The notes: generated by a model not told the origin, from the letters alone. DNA of 64,000 bases from Polaribacter ponticola (GCF_026191475.2 NZ_JAOSLC020000002.1:582001-646000); one strand, 5' to 3'. Numbered from the stretch's first letter, positions 53,803-63,784 are shown. A program made the numbers and translations.

Positions 53803-55934
53803 ATGATGACGAAATTTAAGTTTACAACTATATTTATTGCATTAGCTTTTTTAGCTAATAGTTTTACTATAAACGCAACAGACAAAAATACTGATCCAGA
53901 TCCTGAAAAGGATAAAATTCTTGTTTATGTCTTAAAAAACATATTAACTAGAGGTCATTTTGTTATTAAAGACATGAACGATGATTTCTCTGAACATGTT
54001 TACCATTCTTTTATAGAAGGTTTAGACCCTAATAAACGTTATTTTACCCAACAGGATTTAAAAGAGTTCTCTCAATATAAATATGAAATTGATAATCAGC
54101 TTTTACAAGACGATTTAACTTTTTATAATTTAGTTTATAATCGTTTTTTAGATAAAATTAAAAACGCAAAATCTTATTATGGAGATTTGCTTGCACAACC
54201 TTTTAATTTTAAGAAAAATGAAATTATCGATTTAGAATATGATAAAATTCCATTTGCTAAAAACGACAATGAATTAATTGATTATTGGCGTAAACAATTA
54301 AAATTACAAACACTAAGTAGAGTTCAAGAACAAACAGAATTACAAAATGAGAAATTAAAAAAGGATCGTAATTTTAAAGTTAAAACGTTTAAATTGTTAG
54401 AAAAAAAGCTAGAATTGAAGTTTTAAAAAACATGGATGAACTCTATCTTAGAATTGAAGAAATAGAACATGACGATTGGTATTCTACTTTTTTAAACTCT
54501 GTTGTAGGTGCTTTTGACCCGCATACTACATATATGGCTCCAAGAATTAAAGAAAGATTTGATCAAAGTATTTCTGGAAAACTAGAAGGTATTGGAGCTC
54601 GTTTACAGAAAAAAGGAATTTACACCCATGTTTTTGAATTAGTATCTGGAGGTCCTGCTTGGAAACAAGGAGATTTAGAAGCAGGAGATATTATATTAAA
54701 AGTTGCCCAAGGAGATAAAGAACCTTTAGATATTGTTGGAATGCGTTTAGATGATGCTATAAAATTTATAAAAGGAAAAAAAGGAACAGAAGTACGATTA
54801 ACTGTTAAGAAAAAACTAGATAGTTCTATCGAAGTCGTTTCTATTATTAGAGATGTTGTACAGTTAGATGAAACTTTTGTAAAATCTAGTATCGTAGAAA
54901 AAGAGGGAAAAAAGTATGCTATAATAGATTTACCTAGTTTTTATATAGACTTTGACGATTTAGAGTCTAGAGATTCTGCAAAAGACATGGAAAAAGAAAT
55001 TGCTAGATTAAAAAATGAAGATGTTACTGGTTTAATTATAGATTTAAGAAACAACGGTGGAGGATCTTTAAAAACGGCAATAGAAATATCTGGTTTATTT
55101 ATTGATAAAGGACCAATTGTACAAGTAAAATACAGAGGAGAAAAACCTATCATAAAAAATGACATTGATCCAAAAATTCAATGGGATGGTTCTGTAGTTA
55201 TTTTAGTAAATGAATTTTCTGCGTCTGCATCAGAAATTTTTGCAGCAGCAATGCAAGATTATAAAAGAGCAGTAATTTTAGGAGGAAATCAAACTTACGG
55301 TAAAGGAACTGTTCAAAACATTTTGCCTCTCAATCAATATTATCCAAAATATCAAAAAGATTTAGGGTATTTAAAAATGACTATTCAAAAATTCTATAGA
55401 GTTAATGGTGGTTCTACACAAAAAGAAGGGGTTTATTCAGATATTGCAATGCCTAGTAGATATAGTTATATGAAAGTTGGAGAACGTGATTTAGATGGTG
55501 CTTTAGCTTGGGACAAAGTACCACAAGCAAATTACACACAAACAAATTCTTATTCAAATTTTGCTGATGTTGTTTATAACAGTAAACAAAGAATTGCTTC
55601 AGACAATAATTTTAAACTTGTAAATGAATATGCAAAATGGTTAAAAGAGAAGCAAGACGACTCTTCTTATTCTTTAAATTATAAAAAGTTCCTTAAAGAA
55701 AGTGAAGCTAAAGAGCTTGAAGCTAAGAAATTTAAATCTGTATTCGAATATAAATCTACACTTACATATACTTCTCCAAAATACGAGCAATTATTATTTA
55801 AAGAAAATAAAGATTTAGCAGATAAAAGAATGGTTTGGCATAAAAACCTTTCTAAAGACATGTATGTTTCTGAAGCTTTAAATGTATTAAGCGAGCTTAG
55901 GTTAAAAGATAAAACTGAAATTGTAAAAAACTAA
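53803..55934 (+). CDS. prc: Carboxy-terminal/tail-specific protease (S41; frameshifted here)
   Basis: About 710 residues. Signal peptide, a long helical N-terminal domain (about 30-200), PDZ domain (LEGIGARLQKKGIYTHVFEL onward, ~about 260-345), and S41 protease core with DLRNNGGGSL, catalytic Ser in NEFSASASEIFAAAMQDY and Lys in QTYGKGTVQ. The C-terminal DUF3340-type helical tail ends the protein. Prc/Tsp trims periplasmic proteins and cell-wall hydrolases. One A is missing in the seven-A run at 54401-54407; restoring it gives LEKKARIEVLKNMDELYL, otherwise the frame stops at 54426. It diverges from surE. Confidence 0.93.
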
Positions 55935-55960
55935 AAAGTCTAAACTTAAAAATATTTATG

Positions 55961-55993
55961 CCTGATGTGTTTGAGAAACGTATCAGGTTTTTT
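55961..55993 (+). terminator. Terminator of prc
   Basis: CCTGATGTGTTT pairs with AAACGTATCAGG around GAG, followed by T6. The T tract is immediately followed by the thioesterase promoter and start region. Confidence 0.85.
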
Positions 55994-56004
55994 AATTTCG
56001 CACT

Positions 56005-56448
56005 ATGAGCTTTCAAGTAAAATTTGCTACAAAATGGTCTGATTTTGACCCAAACAGACACATGCGTCATACAGCTTACAATGAGTATGCGGCAGAAGTA
56101 AGAATTCGTTATTTTTCTGAACAAAATTTCTCTATTGAGGAATTCACAAAACATAACATTGGTCCTATTCTTTTTACAGAGGAAACTTCTTTTAGAAAAG
56201 AGATTCATTTAGGAGAAGATATTATAGTAAACATGAAGTTATCTGGAATTTCTGAAAACAACGAACGCTGGAAAATTACTCACGAAGTTTTTAACGAAGC
56301 CGGAAAACTATCGGCAGTTATAAAAGTATATGGAGCCTGGATAGACTTAACAAAGAGAAAATTAACGACTCCACCAGAAGAAGCAAAAAAGTTATTTTTA
56401 AATACAGTAAAAACTGATGATTATGAAATCATTCCATTAAAAAAATGA
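56005..56448 (+). CDS. Acyl-CoA thioesterase (4HBT hotdog fold)
   Basis: 147 residues, the size of a single hotdog domain. KWSDFDPNRHMRHTAYNEYA (about 10-29) is the N-terminal active-site segment, where the Asp before PN is the usual catalytic acid. ENNERWKITHEVFNEAGKLSAVI is the central strand pair. YciA/4HBT-like enzymes hydrolyse acyl-CoA; the preferred chain is unknown. The stop overlaps the endonuclease start (ATGA), so they are coupled. The frame is intact. Confidence 0.88.
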   Translation: MSFQVKFATKWSDFDPNRHMRHTAYNEYAAEVRIRYFSEQNFSIEEFTKHNIGPILFTEETSFRKEIHLGEDIIVNMKLSGISENNERWKITHEVFNEAGKLSAVIKVYGAWIDLTKRKLTTPPEEAKKLFLNTVKTDDYEIIPLKK

Positions 56449-57245
56449 AAAGAAGGATAATTTCTGCAATTTTATTAGTTCTTGTATTGTCTTTTTATTT
56501 GTATCAAGAAAAATCTGAAAGCAATTCTTTTAATCAAACCGATGTAAAACAAACCGTAAATATTAAAGGTTTTAATTATTTACCTACTTCTACAACGGGT
56601 CAAATTGTAAAACATGAAGGTTACAATTTATCGTATTCAGAAAAACACGAACAACCAGAATGGGTTGCCTATTCCTTAGATAAAAAAGACATAGTTTATA
56701 CCAATAGGAAGCGTCCTTATTTTAATGAAGATCCAAAAGTAAAAACGACTTCTGCTCATTGGAAAAACTATAAGAAATCTGGCTATGATAGAGGTCATTT
56801 ATGCCCTGCAGGAGACAGACGTTTAACTAAAGAAAGTTATGATGAAACTTTTTATACATCTAACATATCTCCACAAAAACATAGTTTTAATGCGGGTATT
56901 TGGAATAAATTAGAGCAAAAAACACGTTATTGGGCTAAAAAATACAATCATTTGTATGTAATTACTGGTGGTATTTTAGAAAACAATTTAAAAACCATTG
57001 GCTCAGAAAGAGTTTCTGTACCTAATCATTTTTATAAAATACTTTTAGATTACACCCAACCAGAAATTAAAGCCATAGCTTTTTTATTACCTCATAAAGA
57101 AAGTGATAAACCTTTGTATGAGTTTGTGGTATCTATTGATGAGCTCGAACAAAAAACTGGTATAAACTTTTTTTACAACTTACCAGATAATTTAGAAAAC
57201 AAATTAGAATCTTCTAGTAGTTATAAAGGCTGGAGTTTTAGATAA
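56445..57245 (+). CDS. DNA/RNA non-specific endonuclease
   Basis: 266 residues with a short N-terminal anchor or signal (about 5-22). The metal-beta-beta-alpha nuclease motif is clear: SGYDRGHLCPAGDRR (DRGH, catalytic His near 126) and YTSNISPQKHSFNAGIWNKLE with the metal-binding Asn (about 157). WKNYKKSGYD precedes it. Such enzymes cut DNA and RNA without sequence bias, here likely outside the cytoplasm, for nutrient recycling or defence. It is coupled to the thioesterase gene by a 4-base overlap. The frame is intact. Confidence 0.92.
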   Translation: MKRRIISAILLVLVLSFYLYQEKSESNSFNQTDVKQTVNIKGFNYLPTSTTGQIVKHEGYNLSYSEKHEQPEWVAYSLDKKDIVYTNRKRPYFNEDPKVKTTSAHWKNYKKSGYDRGHLCPAGDRRLTKESYDETFYTSNISPQKHSFNAGIWNKLEQKTRYWAKKYNHLYVITGGILENNLKTIGSERVSVPNHFYKILLDYTQPEIKAIAFLLPHKESDKPLYEFVVSIDELEQKTGINFFYNLPDNLENKLESSSSYKGWSFR

Positions 57246-57330
57246 TTTATAAATAAAATAATTTTAGAATATATTTTATACCTAATTTTAGTTTAATATT
57301 TTATTAAATTCCTTCAATTTATTCTATCAC

Positions 57331-57360
57331 AAAAAAACCACCAACTAATTTTTTTAGTTG
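57331..57360 (-). terminator. Likely terminator of manA
   Basis: CAACTAA (57342-57348) pairs with TTAGTTG (57354-57360). On the minus strand the stem is followed by GTGGTTTTTTTG. It lies about 75 bases past the manA stop. Confidence 0.6.
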
Positions 57361-57439
57361 ATAGTAACCTCCTTAAAATTAAACTTTCTTTTTTTCAGAA
57401 ATAATACTCTTAAAATCGAAGTATTAAACGATTGCAATA

Positions 57440-58409
57440 CTAAAGATAAACCTCAATAATTTTTGCATGTTCTGCTTTTAATTTTAATACATTAATAACA
57501 GCTGGTATTAGCAATGTTTCTCCCTTTGTTAATGTTATTGTTTTTGCATCACAAACCATATCTAAACTACCATCAACACAAATAAAAATTACAAAAGAAT
57601 CTAAATCTGAATAATTTTTATCTATTTCTCCAGTAACATTAATAATATTTGTTTTAAAGTATGGAGAAAAGATAAGTTCGTTTGTAGTATTAACCTCAGA
57701 ATTATATGATGTTTTATAATATTCATAACTTTTAAAATCTATTGCATCAATAGCTAAATCGTTATGTAATTCTCTTTTCTCTCCAGTTAATTTATCAACC
57801 CTATCATAATCAAATATTCTATAGGTAATATTAGAAGTTTGTTGAATTTCTGCTAATAAAACACCTGCTCCAATTGCATGCACTCTACCTGTAGGAATAT
57901 AAAAAGCATCACCTTCTGCAACTTTTTCGGTATTTAGTACTTCCGTTAAACTTCCATTTTCTAAATGTGCTTGGTAGGTTTTTTTCTAATTCTTGATTAA
58001 AACCAACAATTAAATTTGCATTTTCTTCTGCTTGCATAACATACCACATTTCATTTTTACCAAAAGAATTATGTCTTTCTCTTGCTAACTCATTACTTGG
58101 ATGCACCTGAATAGAAAGTGGAGTTTTTGCATCAATAAATTTAATTAATAACGGGAAACTTTCTCCAAAAGTATTGTAAACATGTTTTCCTAAAAAGTGA
58201 TGCTTATAATCTTTTATTAATTTTTTTAAAGTTCTCCCTTTATGATCACCTTCAAAAACTACAGTTTCACTTCCATCTATGTCAGATATTTCCCAAGACT
58301 CTCCAATAGAATCTTGAGTGTATTTTTTATTTAATTCCGTTTTTAATTTTTCTCCTCCCCAAATTCGGTAAGAAAAAATGGGCGTAAATTTTAATGGATA
58401 TAATTTCAT
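57440..58409 (-). CDS. manA: Mannose-6-phosphate isomerase, class I (frameshifted here)
   Basis: About 322 residues. KFTPIFSYRIWGGEKL starts the cupin; GESWEISD, LSIQVHPSNELA (zinc ligands), KNEMWYVM and FYIPTGRVHAIGAG follow in order. An extra base in the seven-T run at 57979-57985 breaks residue 142 onward; removal gives QELEKTYQAHLENGS and joins both parts. The enzyme converts mannose 6-phosphate and fructose 6-phosphate. It is divergent from the susC-susD genes and has its own promoter (58477). Being beside SusCD and a sugar permease, it may serve mannose catabolism rather than only GDP-mannose supply. Confidence 0.92.
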
Positions 58410-58476
58410 AATTATGAATGTGAAAAGTAATAATAGAAGTAAAAAATCTTAGATAAAAGACCTTTTTTATGAAAGA

Positions 58477-58484
58477 CAAATTTA
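58477..58484 (-). promoter_or_regulatory. Bacteroidota -7 box of manA
   Basis: CAAATTTA (TAAATTTG on the coding strand), 68 bases upstream of the ATG at 58409. Confidence 0.55.
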
Positions 58485-58516
58485 CCGAAGAATCTATTGT
58501 ATATCGTATTTAAAGC

Positions 58517-58556
58517 AAAAATCACTCTAAAATTCATGAATTTTAGAGTGATTTTT
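58517..58556. promoter_or_regulatory. Perfect 40-bp palindrome between the manA and susC promoters
   Basis: Two 20-base arms (58517-58536, 58537-58556) are exact complements with no loop; the core is CACTCTAAAATTCA. It lies between the two divergent -7 boxes and is a candidate operator or bidirectional terminator. Confidence 0.8.
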
Positions 58557-58564
58557 ATTCAAAT

Positions 58565-58572
58565 TAAATTTG
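58565..58572 (+). promoter_or_regulatory. Candidate -7 box for susC
   Basis: TAAATTTG on the plus strand, 319 bases before the susC ATG. It would give a long leader, which is common for susC-type genes. Confidence 0.4.
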
Positions 58573-58663
58573 TTTAACTTCTATTAACATACTTTCGGAA
58601 AAGAAATACGATTAGTCACATTTTTAACAAACAATTAATTCAAAAAAATATGTAAACAAAAAA

Positions 58664-58736
58664 ATAGGAGATGCTCGAACATCCCCTAAACAAAAAATTA
58701 ATATTGCACAAAACAATACTTAACAAATCAAATTTA
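58664..58736 (-). ncRNA. Candidate small antisense RNA in the susC leader
   Basis: On the minus strand, a -7 box TAAATTTG (plus 58729-58736) is followed about 45 bases later by a hairpin GGGGATG...CATCTCC (58664-58689) and T7. This gives a possible RNA of about 60 bases antisense to the susC leader. There is no open reading frame in it. Bacteroides species encode antisense RNAs at this position in several polysaccharide loci; here it is only a sequence-based suggestion. Confidence 0.3.
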
Positions 58737-58834
58737 AGACTCTTTCTTCATTAATAAAAGCCAATAGGTTAACTAAAATGTTAATTATTACCTAAAAGGT
58801 GTTTAATAGAAACTTATTTATGGATTGTGCAATA
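58702..58834. promoter_or_regulatory. Paired operator-like sites TATTGCACAA / TTGTGCAATA upstream of susC
   Basis: TATTGCACAA (58702-58711) and its exact complement TTGTGCAATA (58825-58834) flank a 113-base stretch; each holds the half-palindrome TTGnnCAA. Such a pair could be a repressor or activator site for the susC-susD genes. Confidence 0.4.
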
Positions 58835-58890
58835 AAGCTAATTTCAAATTTTAGCTTATTAGAAACAACAATTAATTAAATATTTAAATT

Positions 58891-61800
58891 ATGAAAAACA
58901 CTTTAAAAAAACTACAATTATTAGTATGTTTTTTTCTGTTATCAAATGCCATTTTTGCGCAAGAGAATATAGTAAAAGGTACAGTTACAGATCAAGAAGG
59001 TACTCCTTTACCAGGAGTAAGTATTACTGAAAAAAATACAACAAAAGGAACTCAAACAGATTTTGATGGAAACTATATTATTAAAATTTCTGTTGGTAAA
59101 GTATTAACGTTTTCTTATTTAGGAATGCAATCTATAAACGTAACAATTACTAACAAAAGTATAGTTAATGTTAGTATGTTAGAGGATGTTAATCAATTAG
59201 GCGAAGTTGTAATTACAGGTTATTCTAAACAAAATACTAGAAATATTACTGGTTCTGTATCTGTTGTAAAAATGGATGACGTTGCCGCTACATCTCCTGT
59301 AAGCGTAGAACAATCATTACAAGGTCAAGTTTCTGGTGTAACAGTTGGTTCTCAAGGTGGTCCTGGAGGAAATGCTATGGTTAGAATTAGAGGTTTTGCA
59401 ACTATTAACAATAACGACCCATTATATGTTGTAGATGGTAACCCAACTAAGTCTGGTTTAAATCAAATTAATCCTAACGACATTGAATCTATTCAAGTTT
59501 TAAAAGACGCTGCTTCTGCGTCTATTTATGGAGTTGGAGCAAGTAATGGTGTTATTATTATTACTACTAAAAACGGTAAGTACAACAATGCAACTAAAAT
59601 GACTTTTAGTGCAACTACTGGTATAGATTATGTTTCTAAATCTGATTTTCCAAAATCTATTTCACCCCAACAATTAGCAAATACAATTTGGAAACGTTTT
59701 GAAAACGATGGAGCGGCACCTTCTCACCCTCAATACGGAAACGGAGCAGCGCCAGTATTACCTAATTATTTAACTCCTACCGGAGCAAACACAGCAGATG
59801 AAAGTACGTATGACCCATTAACTAACAAAATTACAAAAGCAAATAAAGCTGGTACAAACTGGTTTGACGAGTACTTTAACCCTGCTTTAGTTCAAAATTA
59901 TAATATTGGTTTATCTGGAGGTTCAGAAAAATCAAAATTTCATTTAGGTTTAGGAGCTTTAAAACAAGAAGGTATTACTCTAAACTCATACTTTAATAGA
60001 TTTAACTTGAGTTTAAGTTCAGAATTTAAAGTAAAAGAAAATTTACGTTTTGGAGAAACTTTAAACTTAACTTACTCTGAGAGTGTAAACAATACAGGTA
60101 GCCAATCTACTGGTGGTGATATTTCCTTCATATATAGAGCAGATCCAATTTTACCAGTATATGATATTGAAGGTAATTATGCTGGTACACAAAGTTCTGG
60201 ATTAGGAAACGGTGTAAACTCTGTTGCAAATGCAAATAGAAGTAAAGATAATGTAGGAAGAACTTTAAGAGCTTTAGGTAGTTTTTATGGCGAATTAGAT
60301 ATTACAAATGATTTAACTATTAAAAGTAATGTAGGTATAGATTACTCTGCATTCCATAGCTCTAGTTTTGAATTTATTAACCCAGAAGTAAGTGAACCAA
60401 GTGCAGTAAATAGTTTAAGTGAAAATACTTTTTACTCTATGCAAACAATTTGGTTTAATACTTTAAACTACCGTAAAAAAATTGGAGACCATAAAATTGA
60501 TGCTCTTTTAGGTACTGAGTTTAGAAACAATTCATTTAAACAATTTGGAGCTACTAGATCTGTATTTTTTACAAATAATTTAGATTACAGATATTTAAAT
60601 GGTGGTACAGGTACACAAACAAACTTTGGTTTTGGAGATAAAACTGCATTATTTTCAATTTTTGGTAAGTTAGACTACAACTATAAAGATACATATTTAG
60701 CTTCTGCTCTTTTTAGAAGAGATGGTTCTTCTAAATTTGGTAAATCTAACAGATATGGTGTATTCCCCGCATATAGTGTTGCTTGGAGAATATCAAATGA
60801 AGAATTTATGAAAGACATCTCTTTTATAAACGATTTAAAATTAAAAGCAGGATACGGTGAATATGGAAATGAGAGTATTGGTTCTGGTAGAACTGCAAAT
60901 CTTTATGGAAATAATGAAACTCAAAGTAGTTACGCAGTTTCAGGAAGTAATAGTAGTGTAGATGCTGGTTATTATTTACAATCTTTAGGTAATCCTGATA
61001 TTAGATGGGAAACTTCTACAAACTTAAACGTTGGGTTAGATGGAACATTCTTAGACAACAAGTTAACAGTTGGTTTAGAATATTATATTTCTAAAACAAA
61101 AGACATGTTATTACAACTAAAATCTGTTCCAATTTTAAATGGTACAGCAAGCCCTCCTTATGGTAATATTGGAGAAATGGAAAATAAAGGTTTTGACTTT
61201 TCTGTTGGATATAATGGTACAATTGGAAAAGAATTAAACTTTAATGCTTCTGCTAATATTTCTACTTATAAAAATAAAATTACAAGGTTAAACGATGATC
61301 CAGATTACTTTATAGAGGGTAATGCTGCTAGAGAAACATATCCATCAAGAACACAAGAAGGTTATGCTTTAGCACAATTTCATGGTTTTGTTATAGATGG
61401 TATTATTCAAAACCAAGCAGAATTAGATGCTTCTGCAGATTTTTCAGGAAAAGGTATTGGTACATTTAAATATAGAGATATAAACTCTGACGGGATAATT
61501 GATGATGCTGATAGAACTTATATTGGTAACCCTCACCCAGAATTTACTTATGGTATAAATTTAGGATTGGATTATAAAAGCTTCGATTTATCTTTATTCT
61601 TACAAGGTAGCCAAGGGAATGATGTATATAACTTTACTAAATTCTTTACAGACTTCAATAGTTTCCCTGGAGGAAAAAGTGAAAGGTACCTTAACTCTTG
61701 GAGCCAAACCAATACAAGCTCATCTTTACCAAAATTAACTAACAACCCTGCACAACATTATTCTAGTGCAAGTAGCTATTATGTAGAAGATGGATCTTAC

Positions 61801-62052
61801 TTAAGACTTAAAAACATTCAATTAGGTTATAATTTACCAGAAAATATAGCTTCTAGATTAGGTTTAGGAAGTTTAAGAGTATTCTTACAAGGTAAAAACT
61901 TAATTACTTGGACTAAGTATTCTGGTTTAGATCCAGAAATTAACCTACAAAACTACGGTGGTGGCGGTAGTACAAACTTAGATATTGGGGTTGATAGAGG
62001 AGCATATCCAGTATCAAAAACAGTATTATTAGGAATTAATTTAACACTTTAA
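58891..62052 (+). CDS. SusC-like TonB-dependent outer-membrane transporter
   Basis: 1053 residues. Signal peptide (to NAIFAQ, about residue 24), a CarboxypepD_reg-like beta-sandwich (about 28-110; GTVTDQEGTPLPGVSITEKN), TonB-box region (GEVVITGYSK), a plug domain (about 115-235; DPLYVVDGNP; IQVLKDAASASIYG), then a 22-stranded barrel ending in VLLGINLTL. With SusD downstream (10 bases) it forms a lid-and-barrel importer for glycans or oligosaccharides. The ligand is unknown; manA beside it suggests mannose-containing sugars. The frame is intact. Confidence 0.96.
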   Translation: MKNTLKKLQLLVCFFLLSNAIFAQENIVKGTVTDQEGTPLPGVSITEKNTTKGTQTDFDGNYIIKISVGKVLTFSYLGMQSINVTITNKSIVNVSMLEDVNQLGEVVITGYSKQNTRNITGSVSVVKMDDVAATSPVSVEQSLQGQVSGVTVGSQGGPGGNAMVRIRGFATINNNDPLYVVDGNPTKSGLNQINPNDIESIQVLKDAASASIYGVGASNGVIIITTKNGKYNNATKMTFSATTGIDYVSKSDFPKSISPQQLANTIWKRFENDGAAPSHPQYGNGAAPVLPNYLTPTGANTADESTYDPLTNKITKANKAGTNWFDEYFNPALVQNYNIGLSGGSEKSKFHLGLGALKQEGITLNSYFNRFNLSLSSEFKVKENLRFGETLNLTYSESVNNTGSQSTGGDISFIYRADPILPVYDIEGNYAGTQSSGLGNGVNSVANANRSKDNVGRTLRALGSFYGELDITNDLTIKSNVGIDYSAFHSSSFEFINPEVSEPSAVNSLSENTFYSMQTIWFNTLNYRKKIGDHKIDALLGTEFRNNSFKQFGATRSVFFTNNLDYRYLNGGTGTQTNFGFGDKTALFSIFGKLDYNYKDTYLASALFRRDGSSKFGKSNRYGVFPAYSVAWRISNEEFMKDISFINDLKLKAGYGEYGNESIGSGRTANLYGNNETQSSYAVSGSNSSVDAGYYLQSLGNPDIRWETSTNLNVGLDGTFLDNKLTVGLEYYISKTKDMLLQLKSVPILNGTASPPYGNIGEMENKGFDFSVGYNGTIGKELNFNASANISTYKNKITRLNDDPDYFIEGNAARETYPSRTQEGYALAQFHGFVIDGIIQNQAELDASADFSGKGIGTFKYRDINSDGIIDDADRTYIGNPHPEFTYGINLGLDYKSFDLSLFLQGSQGNDVYNFTKFFTDFNSFPGGKSERYLNSWSQTNTSSSLPKLTNNPAQHYSSASSYYVEDGSYLRLKNIQLGYNLPENIASRLGLGSLRVFLQGKNLITWTKYSGLDPEINLQNYGGGGSTNLDIGVDRGAYPVSKTVLLGINLTL

Positions 62053-62062
62053 AATAAAAAAC

Positions 62063-63745
62063 ATGAAAAAAATATTATTAACAGCATTAATTGTAAGTGC
62101 TTTTACAATTACTTCGTGTGATAAAGAATTAGATATTAACCCGCAAGGATCACTTACAGAAGGTGTTATCCCTCAAGATGAAGTTTGGGTTGGACAGCAA
62201 CTAATTAGTGCATATGCAATGTTAGATGGTCATCCAAATTATTTTTGGGCACCTGCTTCCAATTGGGCATTAGGAGATGTTGCTTCAGATGATTTTTATA
62301 AAGGATCAAGTAGTGGAGATCAGCCACCACTTAATGATGTAGAGCGTTATACACCAGGTACTACAAACATCTATTTAAGTAGAAAGTGGAATAGTATTTA
62401 TGATGGTATTAATAAATGTAACCAAACATTACGCTCTGCAGAAACTGCTTTAGAGCAAGGTGCATCTGCTAGTAAAATAAATGTTTTAGTTGCAGAAGCA
62501 AAGTTCTTAAGAGCTCATTACCACATGGATGCTAAAAAAATATGGAATAATATTCCATACATTATAGAAACAACAACAGAGGTACCTTCTAACGAAGTAG
62601 ACTCCTGGGTTAATATCGAAGAAGATTTATTATTTGCAATTGATAATTTACCAAATTTTCAGGACGATAAAGGAAGACCAACCTCATGGGTGGCTAAATC
62701 ATATTTAGCAAAAGCTCACATGTTTCAAAAAGATTTAGCTAGTGCTAAACCAGTTTTAGATGATGTAATAAATAATGGTCCTTATGCTTTAGTTTCTAAT
62801 TACCATGATAATTTTAATGGTGATAAAAACAACAATTCAGAATCTATATTTGCTGTTCAAAATTCAGTAAACGATGGTGGAGATGGAGTTTGGAATGGTA
62901 ATGCTGGAAACAGATTAAATCATCCTTATGCATCAGATGCTCCTGGTGGTGGATGTTGTGGTTTTTTTCAACCTACTCAAAATTTGGTAAACGCTTATAA
63001 AACAGATGCAAATGGCCTACCATTGTTAGATACTTTTAATGATGTTGATGTAAAAAATGATCAAGGAATACCTTCTAGCGATCCATTTACACCTTACACT
63101 GGTACTTTAGACCCAAGATTAGATTGGACTGTTGGTAGAAGAGGAATAGAATATTTAGGATGGGGAAATATGCCAGGAATGAGATGGACAAGAGACCAAG
63201 GTAACGGAGGTCCATATGTTGGTAAAAAACATGAGTATTTAAAATCTCAAGAAGGTACAATATCATCTTCCACTTCTGGTGCTTTTAATGCTATTAACAC
63301 TCCATTAATTAGATATTCTGATGTCTTACTATGGAGAGCAGAAATACATGCAGAAAATAACGAGTTAGATTTAGCAAAAAACCTTGTAAACCAAATAAGA
63401 AGACGTGCTGCAAACCCAAATGGTTTTGTAAAAGATGCTAATGGAAATGACGCTGCTAATTATGTAATTAAAGAATACACTTCTTTTCCATCAAAAGAGT
63501 ATGCAGTAAAAGCGGTTCGTTTTGAGCGTAGATTAGAATTAGCTTCAGAAGGGCATAGATTTTTTGATTTAGTTCGTTGGGGTATTGCTAAAGATGTTCT
63601 TAACAACTACATAACAGAGGAGCAAACGAAACGTGTATACTTAAGCGGAGCGGCTTTTGCTAATGGTAAAAATGAGTACTACCCTATTCCATTAGATGCA
63701 ATCAATTCTTCAGATAATGTTTTAAAACAAAATTCTGGATATTAA
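62063..63745 (+). CDS. SusD/RagB-like surface glycan-binding lipoprotein
   Basis: 560 residues. Lipoprotein signal (TITSCDKELDINPQG, Cys19), an N-terminal SusD domain with helix-loop TPR-like repeats (EAKFLRAHYHMDAKKIWNNI near 155) and a C-terminal RagB/SusD domain (LIRYSDVLLWRAEIHAENN; VRFERRLELASEGHRFFDLV; YYPIPLDAI). It binds glycan at the cell surface and closes over SusC. It follows susC by 10 bases and ends at a terminator. The frame is intact. Confidence 0.96.
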   Translation: MKKILLTALIVSAFTITSCDKELDINPQGSLTEGVIPQDEVWVGQQLISAYAMLDGHPNYFWAPASNWALGDVASDDFYKGSSSGDQPPLNDVERYTPGTTNIYLSRKWNSIYDGINKCNQTLRSAETALEQGASASKINVLVAEAKFLRAHYHMDAKKIWNNIPYIIETTTEVPSNEVDSWVNIEEDLLFAIDNLPNFQDDKGRPTSWVAKSYLAKAHMFQKDLASAKPVLDDVINNGPYALVSNYHDNFNGDKNNNSESIFAVQNSVNDGGDGVWNGNAGNRLNHPYASDAPGGGCCGFFQPTQNLVNAYKTDANGLPLLDTFNDVDVKNDQGIPSSDPFTPYTGTLDPRLDWTVGRRGIEYLGWGNMPGMRWTRDQGNGGPYVGKKHEYLKSQEGTISSSTSGAFNAINTPLIRYSDVLLWRAEIHAENNELDLAKNLVNQIRRRAANPNGFVKDANGNDAANYVIKEYTSFPSKEYAVKAVRFERRLELASEGHRFFDLVRWGIAKDVLNNYITEEQTKRVYLSGAAFANGKNEYYPIPLDAINSSDNVLKQNSGY

Positions 63746-63784
63746 TATAAAAATGATTTTGATTTGAGTTAATTTGAATTATGA

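Larger units (their letters stand above)
58410..58890. other. 481-base divergent regulatory region between manA and susC
   Basis: It holds, from left to right: the manA promoter (58477-58484), a perfect 40-bp palindrome (58517-58556), a plus-strand -7 box (58565-58572), a minus-strand terminator-like hairpin (58664-58689), a 10-base inverted pair (58702-58711 and 58825-58834), and a minus-strand -7 box (58729-58736). No open reading frame of note is present. Confidence 0.6.
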
